Positions 1-8,218 of a stretch of 64,000 bases of DNA are shown piece after piece; position 1 is the stretch's first letter; the number at the start of each line of letters is the position of its first letter. The position numbers were made by a program, and so were the translations under genes. This stretch comes from Kumtagia sp044326205 (GTDB taxonomy: Bacteria > Pseudomonadota > Alphaproteobacteria > Rhizobiales > Rhizobiaceae), in NCBI RefSeq assembly GCF_044326205.1, contig NZ_JBIRCY010000008.1, positions 62,001 to 126,000 on the forward strand. The letters are read 5' to 3'. The notes below the pieces were generated by a model, which saw only the letters and a list, made by a program, of their open reading frames with translations, made no database searches and had not been told where the DNA came from.

Positions 1-144
1 GATCCAGAATCCGTAGGCCGAGGTCACGAATCGCGACGCCGGGCCACCTCCGCCGTGGCCCGTGGCGTCATGTCCGTACGCGTGTCCGCCAGCATGTCCG
101 CCGCTGGCTGCGGACCGCGGCAGGGTTCCAGCCACCGCGCTCAT
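1..144 (-). CDS. cyoC: Cytochrome bo-type ubiquinol oxidase subunit III, N-terminal part
   Basis: This is the first 48 codons of a gene that runs off the left edge of the window. It starts at the ATG at 144, which overlaps the cyoB stop in an ATGA junction. The visible protein has a Gly/His-rich hydrophilic N-terminus (GGHAGGHAYGHD) followed by FVTSAYGFWI, which resembles the entry into the first membrane helix of CyoC. Subunit III is a small integral membrane protein that helps assemble the oxidase. Identification rests mainly on operon position after cyoA and cyoB. Confidence 0.8.
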   Translation of the reverse strand, partial: MSAVAGTLPRSAASGGHAGGHAYGHDATGHGGGGPASRFVTSAYGFWI

Positions 145-2144
145 ACGACCTGCTCCCGGCGTCCGAACCACGCCCTCCGGGCCTCCAGGCGGATTCTGTC
201 CACCCGTTCCACCTCTTCCGCAGGGATCTCGTATTCGGCCTCGTCGCGCCAGGCAAAGACCACGAAGGTGGCATAAGCGCCGACGGCGCAGAGGATTGCC
301 AGCCACCAGATATGCCAGATGAGCGCGAAGCCGATGAACGTGGCGAAGAAGGCAGTCACGAACCCGGTCGGGCTGTTCCTCGGCATCTCGATCGGTTCAT
401 AGGTGGACGGCTCGTCGAGCGACTGACCCTCGATCGCCCGCTGCTTGAGGCTCCAGTACGGCTCCTCATCTTCCACGTTCGGCAGATGCGGAAAATTGAA
501 AGCCGGCGGCGGGGAGGGGGTCGACCATTCGAGCGATCGGCCGTCCCAGGGATCGCCTGTCACGTCGCGCAACTCGTCGCGGCGCCGGATCGATACGAAA
601 AGCTGCATGACCTGGCACGCGGCGCCGATGATCATCACGCCGATGCCTGCGACCGCAACCATGAGCGAGGGCGCCCAGGCATCCACGGGGACATGCTGCA
701 GACGGCGGGTCATGCCCTGGAGGCCAGCGATGTAAAGCGGCACGAAGACGAGTATGAAGCCGGCGAGCGTGAACCAGAACGCAGCCTTGCCCCAGCCTTC
801 ATGCAAGCGGAATCCGAATGCCTTGGGGAACCAGAAGGTCAGGCCCGCGAAAGCGCCGAAAACGACACCGCCGATGATGACGTTGTGGAAATGTGCCACC
901 AGGAACATCGAGTTGTGCAGAACGAAGTCCGCCGCAGGGACAGCAAGCAGCACGCCGGTCATGCCGCCGACGGTGAACGTCGTTATGAAGCCCAGCGCCC
1001 ACAGCATCGGCGTGTCGAAGCGGAGCCTGCCACCATACATGGTGAAGAGCCAGTTGTAGATCTTCACGCCGGTGCCGACCGCGATGACCGAGGTGGCGAT
1101 GCCGAAGGCGGCATTGACGTCCGCGCCCGCGCCCATCGTGAAGAAGTGGTGGAGCCAGACCATGAAGGAAACCACGCAGATGAACAGCGTCGCCGCGACC
1201 ATCGACCGGTAGCCGAATATCGGCTTGGACGAGAAGGTCGAGAATATCTCGGAGAATAGCCCGAAGGCAGGCAGCACGAGGATGTATACCTCGGGGTGGC
1301 CCCATGCCCAGATCAGGTTCACGAACATCATCGGATTGCCACCGGCTTCGTTCGTGAAGAAGTGGAAGCCGAGATAGCGATCGAGCGTGAGCATCGCCAG
1401 AGTCGCGGTCAGGATCGGGAAGGCGGCGACAATCAGCATGTTGGAAGCGAGCGCCGTCCAACAAAAGATCGGCATCCGCAGATAGCCCATCCCGGGCGCC
1501 CGCATCTTGAGGATGGTCGTTACGAGGTTGACCCCGGTCATCAGCGTACCGACCCCGGAAATCTGGATAGCCCAGAGATAGTAGTCTACGCCCACCCCGG
1601 GCGAGTATTCCGTTCCGGACAGGGGCGCATAGGGCAGCCACCCCGTTCGCGCGAACTCGCCGATCACGAGGGAGAGGTTCACCAGCAGCGCACCCGTGGC
1701 TGTCAGCCAGAAGCCGACGGAATTGAGCGTGGGGAAGGCCACGTCTCTTACGCCGAGTTGCAGCGGCACAACGAAGTTCATCAACCCGATCATGAACGGC
1801 ATGGCCGCGAAGAAGATCATGATCGTGCCGTGCGCCGAGAATATCTGGTCATAATGATCCGGTGGCAGATACCCCGCTCCATAGATCGTGGCAGCCTGAT
1901 GGGTGCGCATCATGATAGCGTCGATGAAACCGCGCAGCAGCATCAGCATGGCGAGCACGATGTACATGACGCCGATGCGCTTGTGGTCGACCGAGGTGAT
2001 CCATTCGCGCCAGAGATAGGGCCACCACCCCTTCACGGTGATCCATGCGAGCACGCCCATGACAGCGAGGAAGACGATCAGCGCCGCGATGAGGGGGATC
2101 GGTTCGTCGAAAGGGATGGCGGACCAATCCAGCTTGCCCAGCAT
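141..2144 (-). CDS. cyoB: Cytochrome bo-type ubiquinol oxidase subunit I
   Basis: This is the catalytic subunit of a proton-pumping haem-copper quinol oxidase in the inner membrane, reducing O2 to water with quinol electrons. At 667 aa it has the usual CyoB length. Visible family motifs are an early haem-ligand region (HGTIM near residue 105), the CuB/cross-linked Tyr motif WGHPEVY near 280, the HH pair in LHHFFT near 331, and the two haem His in HFHN near 421. Many hydrophobic helices are evident. It lies 3 bp after cyoA and overlaps cyoC by 4 bp, so the three are one operon. Confidence 0.95.
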   Translation of the reverse strand: MLGKLDWSAIPFDEPIPLIAALIVFLAVMGVLAWITVKGWWPYLWREWITSVDHKRIGVMYIVLAMLMLLRGFIDAIMMRTHQAATIYGAGYLPPDHYDQIFSAHGTIMIFFAAMPFMIGLMNFVVPLQLGVRDVAFPTLNSVGFWLTATGALLVNLSLVIGEFARTGWLPYAPLSGTEYSPGVGVDYYLWAIQISGVGTLMTGVNLVTTILKMRAPGMGYLRMPIFCWTALASNMLIVAAFPILTATLAMLTLDRYLGFHFFTNEAGGNPMMFVNLIWAWGHPEVYILVLPAFGLFSEIFSTFSSKPIFGYRSMVAATLFICVVSFMVWLHHFFTMGAGADVNAAFGIATSVIAVGTGVKIYNWLFTMYGGRLRFDTPMLWALGFITTFTVGGMTGVLLAVPAADFVLHNSMFLVAHFHNVIIGGVVFGAFAGLTFWFPKAFGFRLHEGWGKAAFWFTLAGFILVFVPLYIAGLQGMTRRLQHVPVDAWAPSLMVAVAGIGVMIIGAACQVMQLFVSIRRRDELRDVTGDPWDGRSLEWSTPSPPPAFNFPHLPNVEDEEPYWSLKQRAIEGQSLDEPSTYEPIEMPRNSPTGFVTAFFATFIGFALIWHIWWLAILCAVGAYATFVVFAWRDEAEYEIPAEEVERVDRIRLEARRAWFGRREQVV

Positions 2145-2147
2145 GGT

Positions 2148-3209
2148 TCAGCCTCCGCTGCTATTGTCTGCAATCGAGACCGGCGTGACGCACATGCTGG
2201 CGTCTATCGGTTCGGGATGGACTTCGGGCTTTCCGCCACGCCCACTGTCCGGCCCAGGTCCGGGCGGCAATTTTTGAGCCACCACGGCGTCGAACAAGCC
2301 GGGTTGGACATGCGCATAGGTGAATGGCGCGATGTCGTGGCTCTGCCGCGCAAGCTCGCGATAGGTCTCGGCATTAAGGACGCCGTTGCCGCCGCGCAGA
2401 TGCGCCGCCCATTGTTCGAATTCTTCCGGGGTCAGAACGCGAACCCGGAAGTTCATGTCGGAAAAGCCATCGCCGCTGTAGTGCGCGGCCTGGCCGTAGA
2501 GATCGCCCGGATTGTCGGCCTGAAGGTTGAGTTCGCTCTCCATGCCATTCATGGCGTAGATCATCGTACCAAGCTGCGGAACGAAGAACACGTTCATCAC
2601 GCTCGACGAGGTCAGGCGGAAGCGTACCGGCGTTCCCGCCGGCATGACGAGTTCGTTTACGCCGGCAACCTGCTGATCCGGATAGATGAACAGCCATTTC
2701 CAGTCGAGCGCGATGGCCTGGACCTCCAGCGTCTGCTCGGGCGGACCGAGCGGTTTGCGCGGGTCCAAATCATGCGAACCGTAATAGATAAGCCCGCCCA
2801 GGAAGAGGATCGTGAGTGTCGGGATGGCCCACACGATCAGCTCGATCCGTCCCGAATAGGTGAAGCCTGGATCATACCTGGCCTTGGGATTGGAGGCGCG
2901 GAACCACCAGGCGAAGCCCAGCGACGCGACGATCGTCGGCACAACGATCACCAGCATGACAGCCAGCGAATTGAGCAGAATCTGTCTGTTGCCGTCCCCG
3001 ACCGGACCCTGCGGATCGAGAATGCCGCCCTCGCAGCCGCTTAGCATCGACGCGGTCAGTGCGATTGCGGCCAGTCGCGCCGATAACCCGGGTTTTATCG
3101 CCGATGCCTTGGCAATTTGCAGGCGATGACGCGGTCGCTGGATTTCATTCCAATGGTCGCGCGGGAGAAGGCTCGACATAAAGGCAAAGTAGGTCGGCAT
3201 ACAGAACAT
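2148..3209 (-). CDS. cyoA: Cytochrome bo-type ubiquinol oxidase subunit II (lipoprotein)
   Basis: Subunit II of the quinol oxidase. It has a lipobox LSGC with the lipidated Cys at residue 59 of this reading, two membrane helices at about 75-105 and 122-145, and a periplasmic cupredoxin-fold domain containing WKWLFIYPDQ and the family segment FVPQLGTMIYAMNGM. CuA ligands are absent, as expected for a quinol rather than a cytochrome c oxidase. The N-terminus before the signal is unusually long, so the true start may be the internal ATG at 3179 or another codon closer to the signal peptide. First gene of the cyo operon. Confidence 0.93.
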   Translation of the reverse strand: MFCMPTYFAFMSSLLPRDHWNEIQRPRHRLQIAKASAIKPGLSARLAAIALTASMLSGCEGGILDPQGPVGDGNRQILLNSLAVMLVIVVPTIVASLGFAWWFRASNPKARYDPGFTYSGRIELIVWAIPTLTILFLGGLIYYGSHDLDPRKPLGPPEQTLEVQAIALDWKWLFIYPDQQVAGVNELVMPAGTPVRFRLTSSSVMNVFFVPQLGTMIYAMNGMESELNLQADNPGDLYGQAAHYSGDGFSDMNFRVRVLTPEEFEQWAAHLRGGNGVLNAETYRELARQSHDIAPFTYAHVQPGLFDAVVAQKLPPGPGPDSGRGGKPEVHPEPIDASMCVTPVSIADNSSGG

Positions 3210-3520
3210 GATCTGCTGTTCCGGATCTGCGGGATACTACCCTGGTTGAAGACACCGAGATTGCCGGTATAGGCGGGCGTTTTTGCAAGGACGGTGGCGT
3301 TTGACGACCTTCGTAGCGATACTGATGGAACTGGATACAGCATGCAAGCTCATCGACAGTGCAGGGCCGCAAATCCTTTCCGACAGTGGTGGCTGCACGA
3401 AAGTCGGATCCCGTCCGCTGGCGCCGCGTTTCGTTCTCGGCACCCCGGCCGCCCAACGCATGCCCAAAATCGTTGCCGGGATGTTGCGCGAAAGATGTGG
3501 AGCGCATTTACTTAAGAGCC
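3210..3520. other. Intergenic region between cyoA and the divergent LysR gene
   Basis: About 310 bases with no convincing gene. It must hold the promoters for cyoA (leftward) and the LysR regulator (rightward). The overlapping reading frames here have no recognisable protein and no good ribosome binding site. I see no clear terminator or strong inverted repeat. Confidence 0.5.
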
Positions 3521-4417
3521 ATGGTCCGTCGATTTTACAGTCTTCCCTCGCTTGTTGCGCTTGCCGCCTTCGAGGCCGCAGCACGGCATCTGAGCCTGAC
3601 CAAGGCTGCCGAGGAGTTGAACGTCACGCCAGGCGCAATCTCCAAGCAGGTGCGGATATTGGAGGAGGAACTGGGGAGTCCGCTTTTCCTCCGCCGTCAC
3701 CGCGCGCTTGAATTGACCCGTGCCGGCGAGACCATGGCAGCGGCGCTGCGCGAGGGGTTCGAGCGTATCGCATCGACGTTCCTGCAGATAAAATCGGCTG
3801 GCGGCCAGTCCAGCGTGACGATCGGATGCACGATGGCGATGGCGCACCTCTGGCTGATGCCTCGCATGAGCGCGTTCTGGAGCAGTCACCAGGACATTGT
3901 CGTCGACCATGTCATTTCCGATCAGCCGCGCGGTCTCGACCGCCCCGACATCGACCTGCGGCTGCGCTACGGCAATGGAGACTGGCCGGACGAGATGTCG
4001 GCGAAACTCTATGACGATCGTATTTTTCCAGTGGCCAGCCCTGATTTTGCGCGCGAGCATCCGGTCAAGACAATCGAAGACCTATCAAGGCTCCAGTTGC
4101 TGTCCGTTGAAGGAATAGACTGGGATTGGACGACGTGGGCCGATTTCATGCGCGAAGTCGGCGGTCCGGACCGGCGCCTCAATGTGCGGCGTTTCAACAG
4201 TCACGTGATTGCCTTGCAGGCTGCGCGCAGCGGCCATGGCGCGGTGCTGGGTTGGGCAAGCCTGGTCACGCCACTCATAGAGGCCGGCGACCTCGTGCAG
4301 CTTACCGATGCGGAAATCGCAGCGCCACATTCGTACTTCGTTACATGGAGCGCACGCCGGCCGTTGAGCACACCCGCCAGCATTCTCAGGAACTGGCTCC
4401 TGGCTCTTAACGATTGA
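3521..4417 (+). CDS. LysR-family transcriptional regulator (GcvA-like)
   Basis: A 298-aa regulator with an N-terminal winged HTH (AAFEAAARHLSLTKAAEEL, then ISKQVRILEEEL) and a C-terminal periplasmic-binding-like effector domain (TIGCTMAMAHLWLMPR onward), typical of the GcvA/AmpR subgroup. A longer frame begins upstream, but the ATG at 3521 places the HTH at the usual distance from the N-terminus. It is followed, 83 bp downstream and in the same direction, by the MttB methyltransferase gene, so it probably controls the demethylation operon. The effector is unknown, and a quaternary amine or methylated amino acid is an inference. Confidence 0.88.
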   Translation: MVRRFYSLPSLVALAAFEAAARHLSLTKAAEELNVTPGAISKQVRILEEELGSPLFLRRHRALELTRAGETMAAALREGFERIASTFLQIKSAGGQSSVTIGCTMAMAHLWLMPRMSAFWSSHQDIVVDHVISDQPRGLDRPDIDLRLRYGNGDWPDEMSAKLYDDRIFPVASPDFAREHPVKTIEDLSRLQLLSVEGIDWDWTTWADFMREVGGPDRRLNVRRFNSHVIALQAARSGHGAVLGWASLVTPLIEAGDLVQLTDAEIAAPHSYFVTWSARRPLSTPASILRNWLLALND

Positions 4418-4500
4418 GTTCAACTCAATCGAAGCCGGTTGCTTATTCGCTTGAAGAAACGCCCGCGAGGCGCTCTCCTTATCGGAAGGGAGTTTGCATC

Positions 4501-6057
4501 ATGAGCGCTACGGAAACCATCCAGGCCGAACTGCCAGCAGCGCACCGCCGCGGTGGCGGACGTATCGGGCGCAAGGCGCTGCGCAGCGCGCCCGTCACCT
4601 CTTTTCCGACGCTGGTTCGCAATATCCCCGTCTATCAGATCGTTCCCGATGAGGCGATCGAACTGATCCACGAAGAGTCGCTCAAGATACTTGAGGAAAT
4701 CGGCTGCGAGTTTCGCGACGACGAAGCGATCGCATTGTGGAAGGCCGCCGGCGCAGATGTCACCGGCACCCGCGTCCGCCTTGACCGTCACCTGCTTATG
4801 GACCTGGTTTCCAAGGTTCCCGCCGAGTTCACACTGAACGCACGCAACCCCGAGCGGTCGGTGCGGGTCGGAGGCAAGAACTCGATTTTTATCCCGATGT
4901 ACGGCGCGCCCTACGTCCGCGACCTCGACAACAACCGCCGCTACGGCACGCTCGAGGATCTGAACAACTTTCACAAGCTCGCTTACATGGCACCCGCACT
5001 GCATTCCTCCAGTTCCATCATCTGCGAACCGATGGAGATCGCGGTTCCAAAGCGCCACCTGCACATCATCCATTCGGCGCTTAAACATTCCGACAAGCCC
5101 TTCATGGGCATCGTCACCTCCAAGGATCGGGCGGAAGACACGATGGCCATGGCCGGCATCGTCTTCGGCGACGATTATGTGAAGGACAATCCGGTTCTCG
5201 TCTCCATCACCAACTGCAACTCGCCGCTTGTGTGGGATGCGACCATGCTGGACGCGATGAAGGTCTATGCGCGCTACAATCAACCGCTGATCCTGGCGCC
5301 CTTCGCGCTTTGCGGCGCCTCGACGGCCGCCTCGGCGGTGGGGGCGGTGGCGCAGGTAAACGCCGAGGCCCTCGCCGGCGTCGCCTTCACCCAACTGCTG
5401 CGCCCGGGATCGCCGCAACTCTACGGACAGTTCATGGTCACGGTCGACATGAAAACCGGCGCTCCGATGGGCGGAACGCCCGAAGCGGCGCAGATGATGT
5501 ATCTCATGGGCGCGCTCGCCCGGAAATACCGGCTGCCCTGGCGAACATCGGGTTTCCATGTCGGCTCGAAGCTGAACGATGCCCAGGCCGGCTATGAGTC
5601 GAATATGCTGATGCATGCCGCCATCCTCGCAGGGGCCAACTACATCTGGCACTCGGCCGGCTGGCTCGAGGCCGGGCTGACCTGCGGCTATTCCAAATTC
5701 GCGACCGATTGCGAGCAGCTTGTCGGCTGGTACAAATATGCTGGCGGCCTGTCGTTCGACGACTTCAAGGAAGCCATGGCGGCGATCCGCGAGGTCGGGC
5801 CACAGGGCCACTTCCTCGGCACCGAACACACACTCAAGCATTTCGAATCCGCATTTTTCATGCCCAGCCTGATGGATTTCAATTCCTTCGAGCAATGGAA
5901 CGCGGAGGGCGCCAAGGATCACGACACACGCGGCCGCGACAAGGCGCGCAACATGCTGAAGGACTATGAGGAGCCCAGGCTCGACGAGGGCATCGCCGAG
6001 GGACTGCGCGATTTCATCGCGCAGCGGGAAGCAAACCTTTCCGACACGGTGAACTGA
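4501..6057 (+). CDS. MttB-family corrinoid-dependent quaternary-amine methyltransferase (non-pyrrolysine)
   Basis: A 518-aa MttB-superfamily protein. Members transfer a methyl group from an amine to the Co(I) corrinoid of a partner protein. Archaeal MttB uses pyrrolysine, but this gene has no in-frame stop, so it is the non-Pyl type, whose characterised members act on glycine betaine, proline betaine or carnitine. Recognisable segments include IPMYGAPYVRDLD, ITNCNSPLVWDATML and ILAGANYIWHSAGWLEAGL. The start at 4501 follows a GGAAGGGAG ribosome site; the frame extends upstream without family similarity. The corrinoid protein at 9968, the epimerase at 10674 and two demethylases lie in the same run, pointing to proline betaine or a relative as substrate. 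Confidence 0.88.
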   Translation: MSATETIQAELPAAHRRGGGRIGRKALRSAPVTSFPTLVRNIPVYQIVPDEAIELIHEESLKILEEIGCEFRDDEAIALWKAAGADVTGTRVRLDRHLLMDLVSKVPAEFTLNARNPERSVRVGGKNSIFIPMYGAPYVRDLDNNRRYGTLEDLNNFHKLAYMAPALHSSSSIICEPMEIAVPKRHLHIIHSALKHSDKPFMGIVTSKDRAEDTMAMAGIVFGDDYVKDNPVLVSITNCNSPLVWDATMLDAMKVYARYNQPLILAPFALCGASTAASAVGAVAQVNAEALAGVAFTQLLRPGSPQLYGQFMVTVDMKTGAPMGGTPEAAQMMYLMGALARKYRLPWRTSGFHVGSKLNDAQAGYESNMLMHAAILAGANYIWHSAGWLEAGLTCGYSKFATDCEQLVGWYKYAGGLSFDDFKEAMAAIREVGPQGHFLGTEHTLKHFESAFFMPSLMDFNSFEQWNAEGAKDHDTRGRDKARNMLKDYEEPRLDEGIAEGLRDFIAQREANLSDTVN

Positions 6058-6142
6058 AAACGATTGACATGGTGACGACCGTACGCATGCCCCTCAAAAA
6101 GGCCCGAACCAGGCATCGACACGGCTTCGGCGGGACGGACGG

Positions 6143-8197
6143 ATGAACGGGCCGCTTGCCAACGATCCGCTGCTGCGGCCGTACCAGTTGAAGCACCTGA
6201 CTCTCAAGAACCGGGTCATGTCGACGAGCCATGAGCCGGCCTATTCGGAAGACGGCATGCCGAAGGCGCGATACCGGCTCTACCATGCCGAAAAAGCCAA
6301 GGGCGGTATGGCGCTTACCATGACCGCAGGCTCGGCGATCGTGTCGCGCGACAGTCCGGCCGCCTTTGGCAATCTGCATGTCTATCGCGACGAGATCGTG
6401 CCGTGGCTCAGCGAACTCGCGGATTCCTGCCACGAGCATGACTGCAAGGTGATGATCCAGATCACCCATCTTGGACGCCGAACGGGATGGAACAAGGCCG
6501 ACTGGCTTCCGGTGCTGGCGCCTTCGCCGGTGCGCGAACCCGCGCATCGTGCTTTCCCCAAGACGATGGAAGACTGGGACATCGACCGCATCGTGGCCGA
6601 CTACGCGTCGGCGGCGCAGCGCTGCCAGGCGGCGGGCCTCGATGGCATAGAATTCGAGTCCTACGGCCATCTGATGGACGGTTTCTGGTCTCCGTTGACA
6701 AATCGCCGCGATGATGAGTTCAACGGCTCGCTGGACAACCGGCTACGCTTCACTTTCCGCGTCATCGACGCCGTGCGTGCGGCGGTGGGGCCGGACTTCA
6801 TCGTCGGCATCCGAATGGTCGCCGACGAAGATGTCGAGAAGGGTCTTTCGCGGGCGGAGGGGATCGAGATCGCGCGCAGACTTGCCTCGTCGGGCAAGTT
6901 CGACTTCCTCAACATCATCCGCGGCATGATTGATACGGATGCGGCGCTGACCGGCGTCATTCCGATCACGGGCATGCCTTCCGCACCGCATCTCGATTTT
7001 GCCGGCGAAATTCGGGAGGCTACGAAGTTCCCGGTTTTTCATGCGGCCCGGATCTCGGATGTTGCTACCGCGCGGCACGCGATCGCGAGCGGTAAGCTCG
7101 ACATGGTCGGCATGACCCGCCCGCACATTGCAGATCCGCATATCGTCGCCAAGGTGATGCGCGGCGAAGAGCATCTTATCCGACCCTGCGTCGGCGCCAC
7201 CTACTGCTTGGATCGCATCTATGAAGGCGGCGAGGCGCTCTGTATCCACAATGCGGCCACCGGTCGCGAAGATATGATGCCGCATGTCATTTCGCGGACG
7301 CATGGACCGGTGAAGAAGGTCGCCGTAATCGGAGCGGGGCCTGCGGGCCTGGAAGCTGCGCGCGTCGCTGCGGAGCGGGGCCATTCGGTCGTCGTGCTGG
7401 AGGCGACGGGCCAGGCCGGCGGGCAGGTGCAACTCGCCGTTCGCAATCCGCGTCGCAAGGAATTGATCGGCATCGTCGACTGGCGTGTGTCGGAACTCAA
7501 AAGGCTGGGTGTTGAAATCCGGTATGATGTTTGGGCAGAGCAAGATGATGTGACGGCCCTCGGTCCGGACGTCGTCATCATTGCCACCGGCGGAATGCCG
7601 CAGAACCCACCGCTCGATGCCGGCGACGAGCTGGTAACGTCAAGCTGGGATATCCTGTCCGGTGCTGTGAAGCCGGGCGAGCACGTGCTGTTCTACGACG
7701 ACAATGGCGGGCACCAGGGCATGAGCGCCGCCGAGGTGATCGCAAGATCGGGTGCGGAACTGGAGCTCGTATCACCCGAACGCTTCTTCGCGCCCGAAAT
7801 GGGTGGGATGAATCATGTTCCGTACATGAAGACATTCCATGAGAAAGGCACCCGGATCACGATCAACACGCGCGTCAAGTCTGTTCGTCGCGACGGCAAC
7901 GAACTGGTCGCGACTTTGGGGTCTGATTTCGTCAAAGGCTGGCATGATGAGCGGCGTGTCGACCAGGTGGTCGTCGAACACGGTACCGTTCCTCTCGACG
8001 AGATTTATCATGCGCTGAAGCCGCTTTCCAGGAACCTGGGCGCGGTCGACTATGAGGCATTGGTTCACGGGGCAAATCCATTTCCCGAGCGGCAGCCCGG
8101 CGGAGCGTTCACCTTGTTCCGCATTGGCGATGCCGTGGCCGGACGCAACATCCACGCAGCCATCTATGACGGACTTCGCTTCACAATGAATCTTTAA
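6143..8197 (+). CDS. FMN/FAD oxidoreductase of the dimethylglycine/N-methylproline demethylase type (DgcA-like)
   Basis: A 684-aa protein with an N-terminal old-yellow-enzyme TIM barrel binding FMN (residues about 5-345; substrate-pocket HLMDGFWSPLTNRRDD), a Cys-containing linker, and a C-terminal FAD/NAD domain starting with the dinucleotide motif VIGAGPAGLEAA near residue 394. The Fe-S linker reads C-x5-C-x11-C, lacking one ligand of the four-Cys trimethylamine dehydrogenase pattern. From memory, DgcA-type dimethylglycine demethylases share this pattern. The likely reaction is oxidative removal of an N-methyl group from a secondary or tertiary amine left by the MttB step. Substrate is inferred from neighbours. 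Confidence 0.82.
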   Translation: MNGPLANDPLLRPYQLKHLTLKNRVMSTSHEPAYSEDGMPKARYRLYHAEKAKGGMALTMTAGSAIVSRDSPAAFGNLHVYRDEIVPWLSELADSCHEHDCKVMIQITHLGRRTGWNKADWLPVLAPSPVREPAHRAFPKTMEDWDIDRIVADYASAAQRCQAAGLDGIEFESYGHLMDGFWSPLTNRRDDEFNGSLDNRLRFTFRVIDAVRAAVGPDFIVGIRMVADEDVEKGLSRAEGIEIARRLASSGKFDFLNIIRGMIDTDAALTGVIPITGMPSAPHLDFAGEIREATKFPVFHAARISDVATARHAIASGKLDMVGMTRPHIADPHIVAKVMRGEEHLIRPCVGATYCLDRIYEGGEALCIHNAATGREDMMPHVISRTHGPVKKVAVIGAGPAGLEAARVAAERGHSVVVLEATGQAGGQVQLAVRNPRRKELIGIVDWRVSELKRLGVEIRYDVWAEQDDVTALGPDVVIIATGGMPQNPPLDAGDELVTSSWDILSGAVKPGEHVLFYDDNGGHQGMSAAEVIARSGAELELVSPERFFAPEMGGMNHVPYMKTFHEKGTRITINTRVKSVRRDGNELVATLGSDFVKGWHDERRVDQVVVEHGTVPLDEIYHALKPLSRNLGAVDYEALVHGANPFPERQPGGAFTLFRIGDAVAGRNIHAAIYDGLRFTMNL

Positions 8198-8218
8198 ACA
8201 ACACAAGGGGAGACTCGC

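Noticed and set aside
1296..3044. 582-codon plus-strand open frame opposite cyoA/cyoB
   Set aside because: It is Arg/His/Asp-rich with no family similarity, and lies wholly antisense to strongly conserved oxidase genes; a GC-driven shadow frame.
4420..5922. 500-codon minus-strand frame opposite the MttB gene
   Set aside because: Low-complexity Arg/His/Gly composition and complete overlap with a clear gene.
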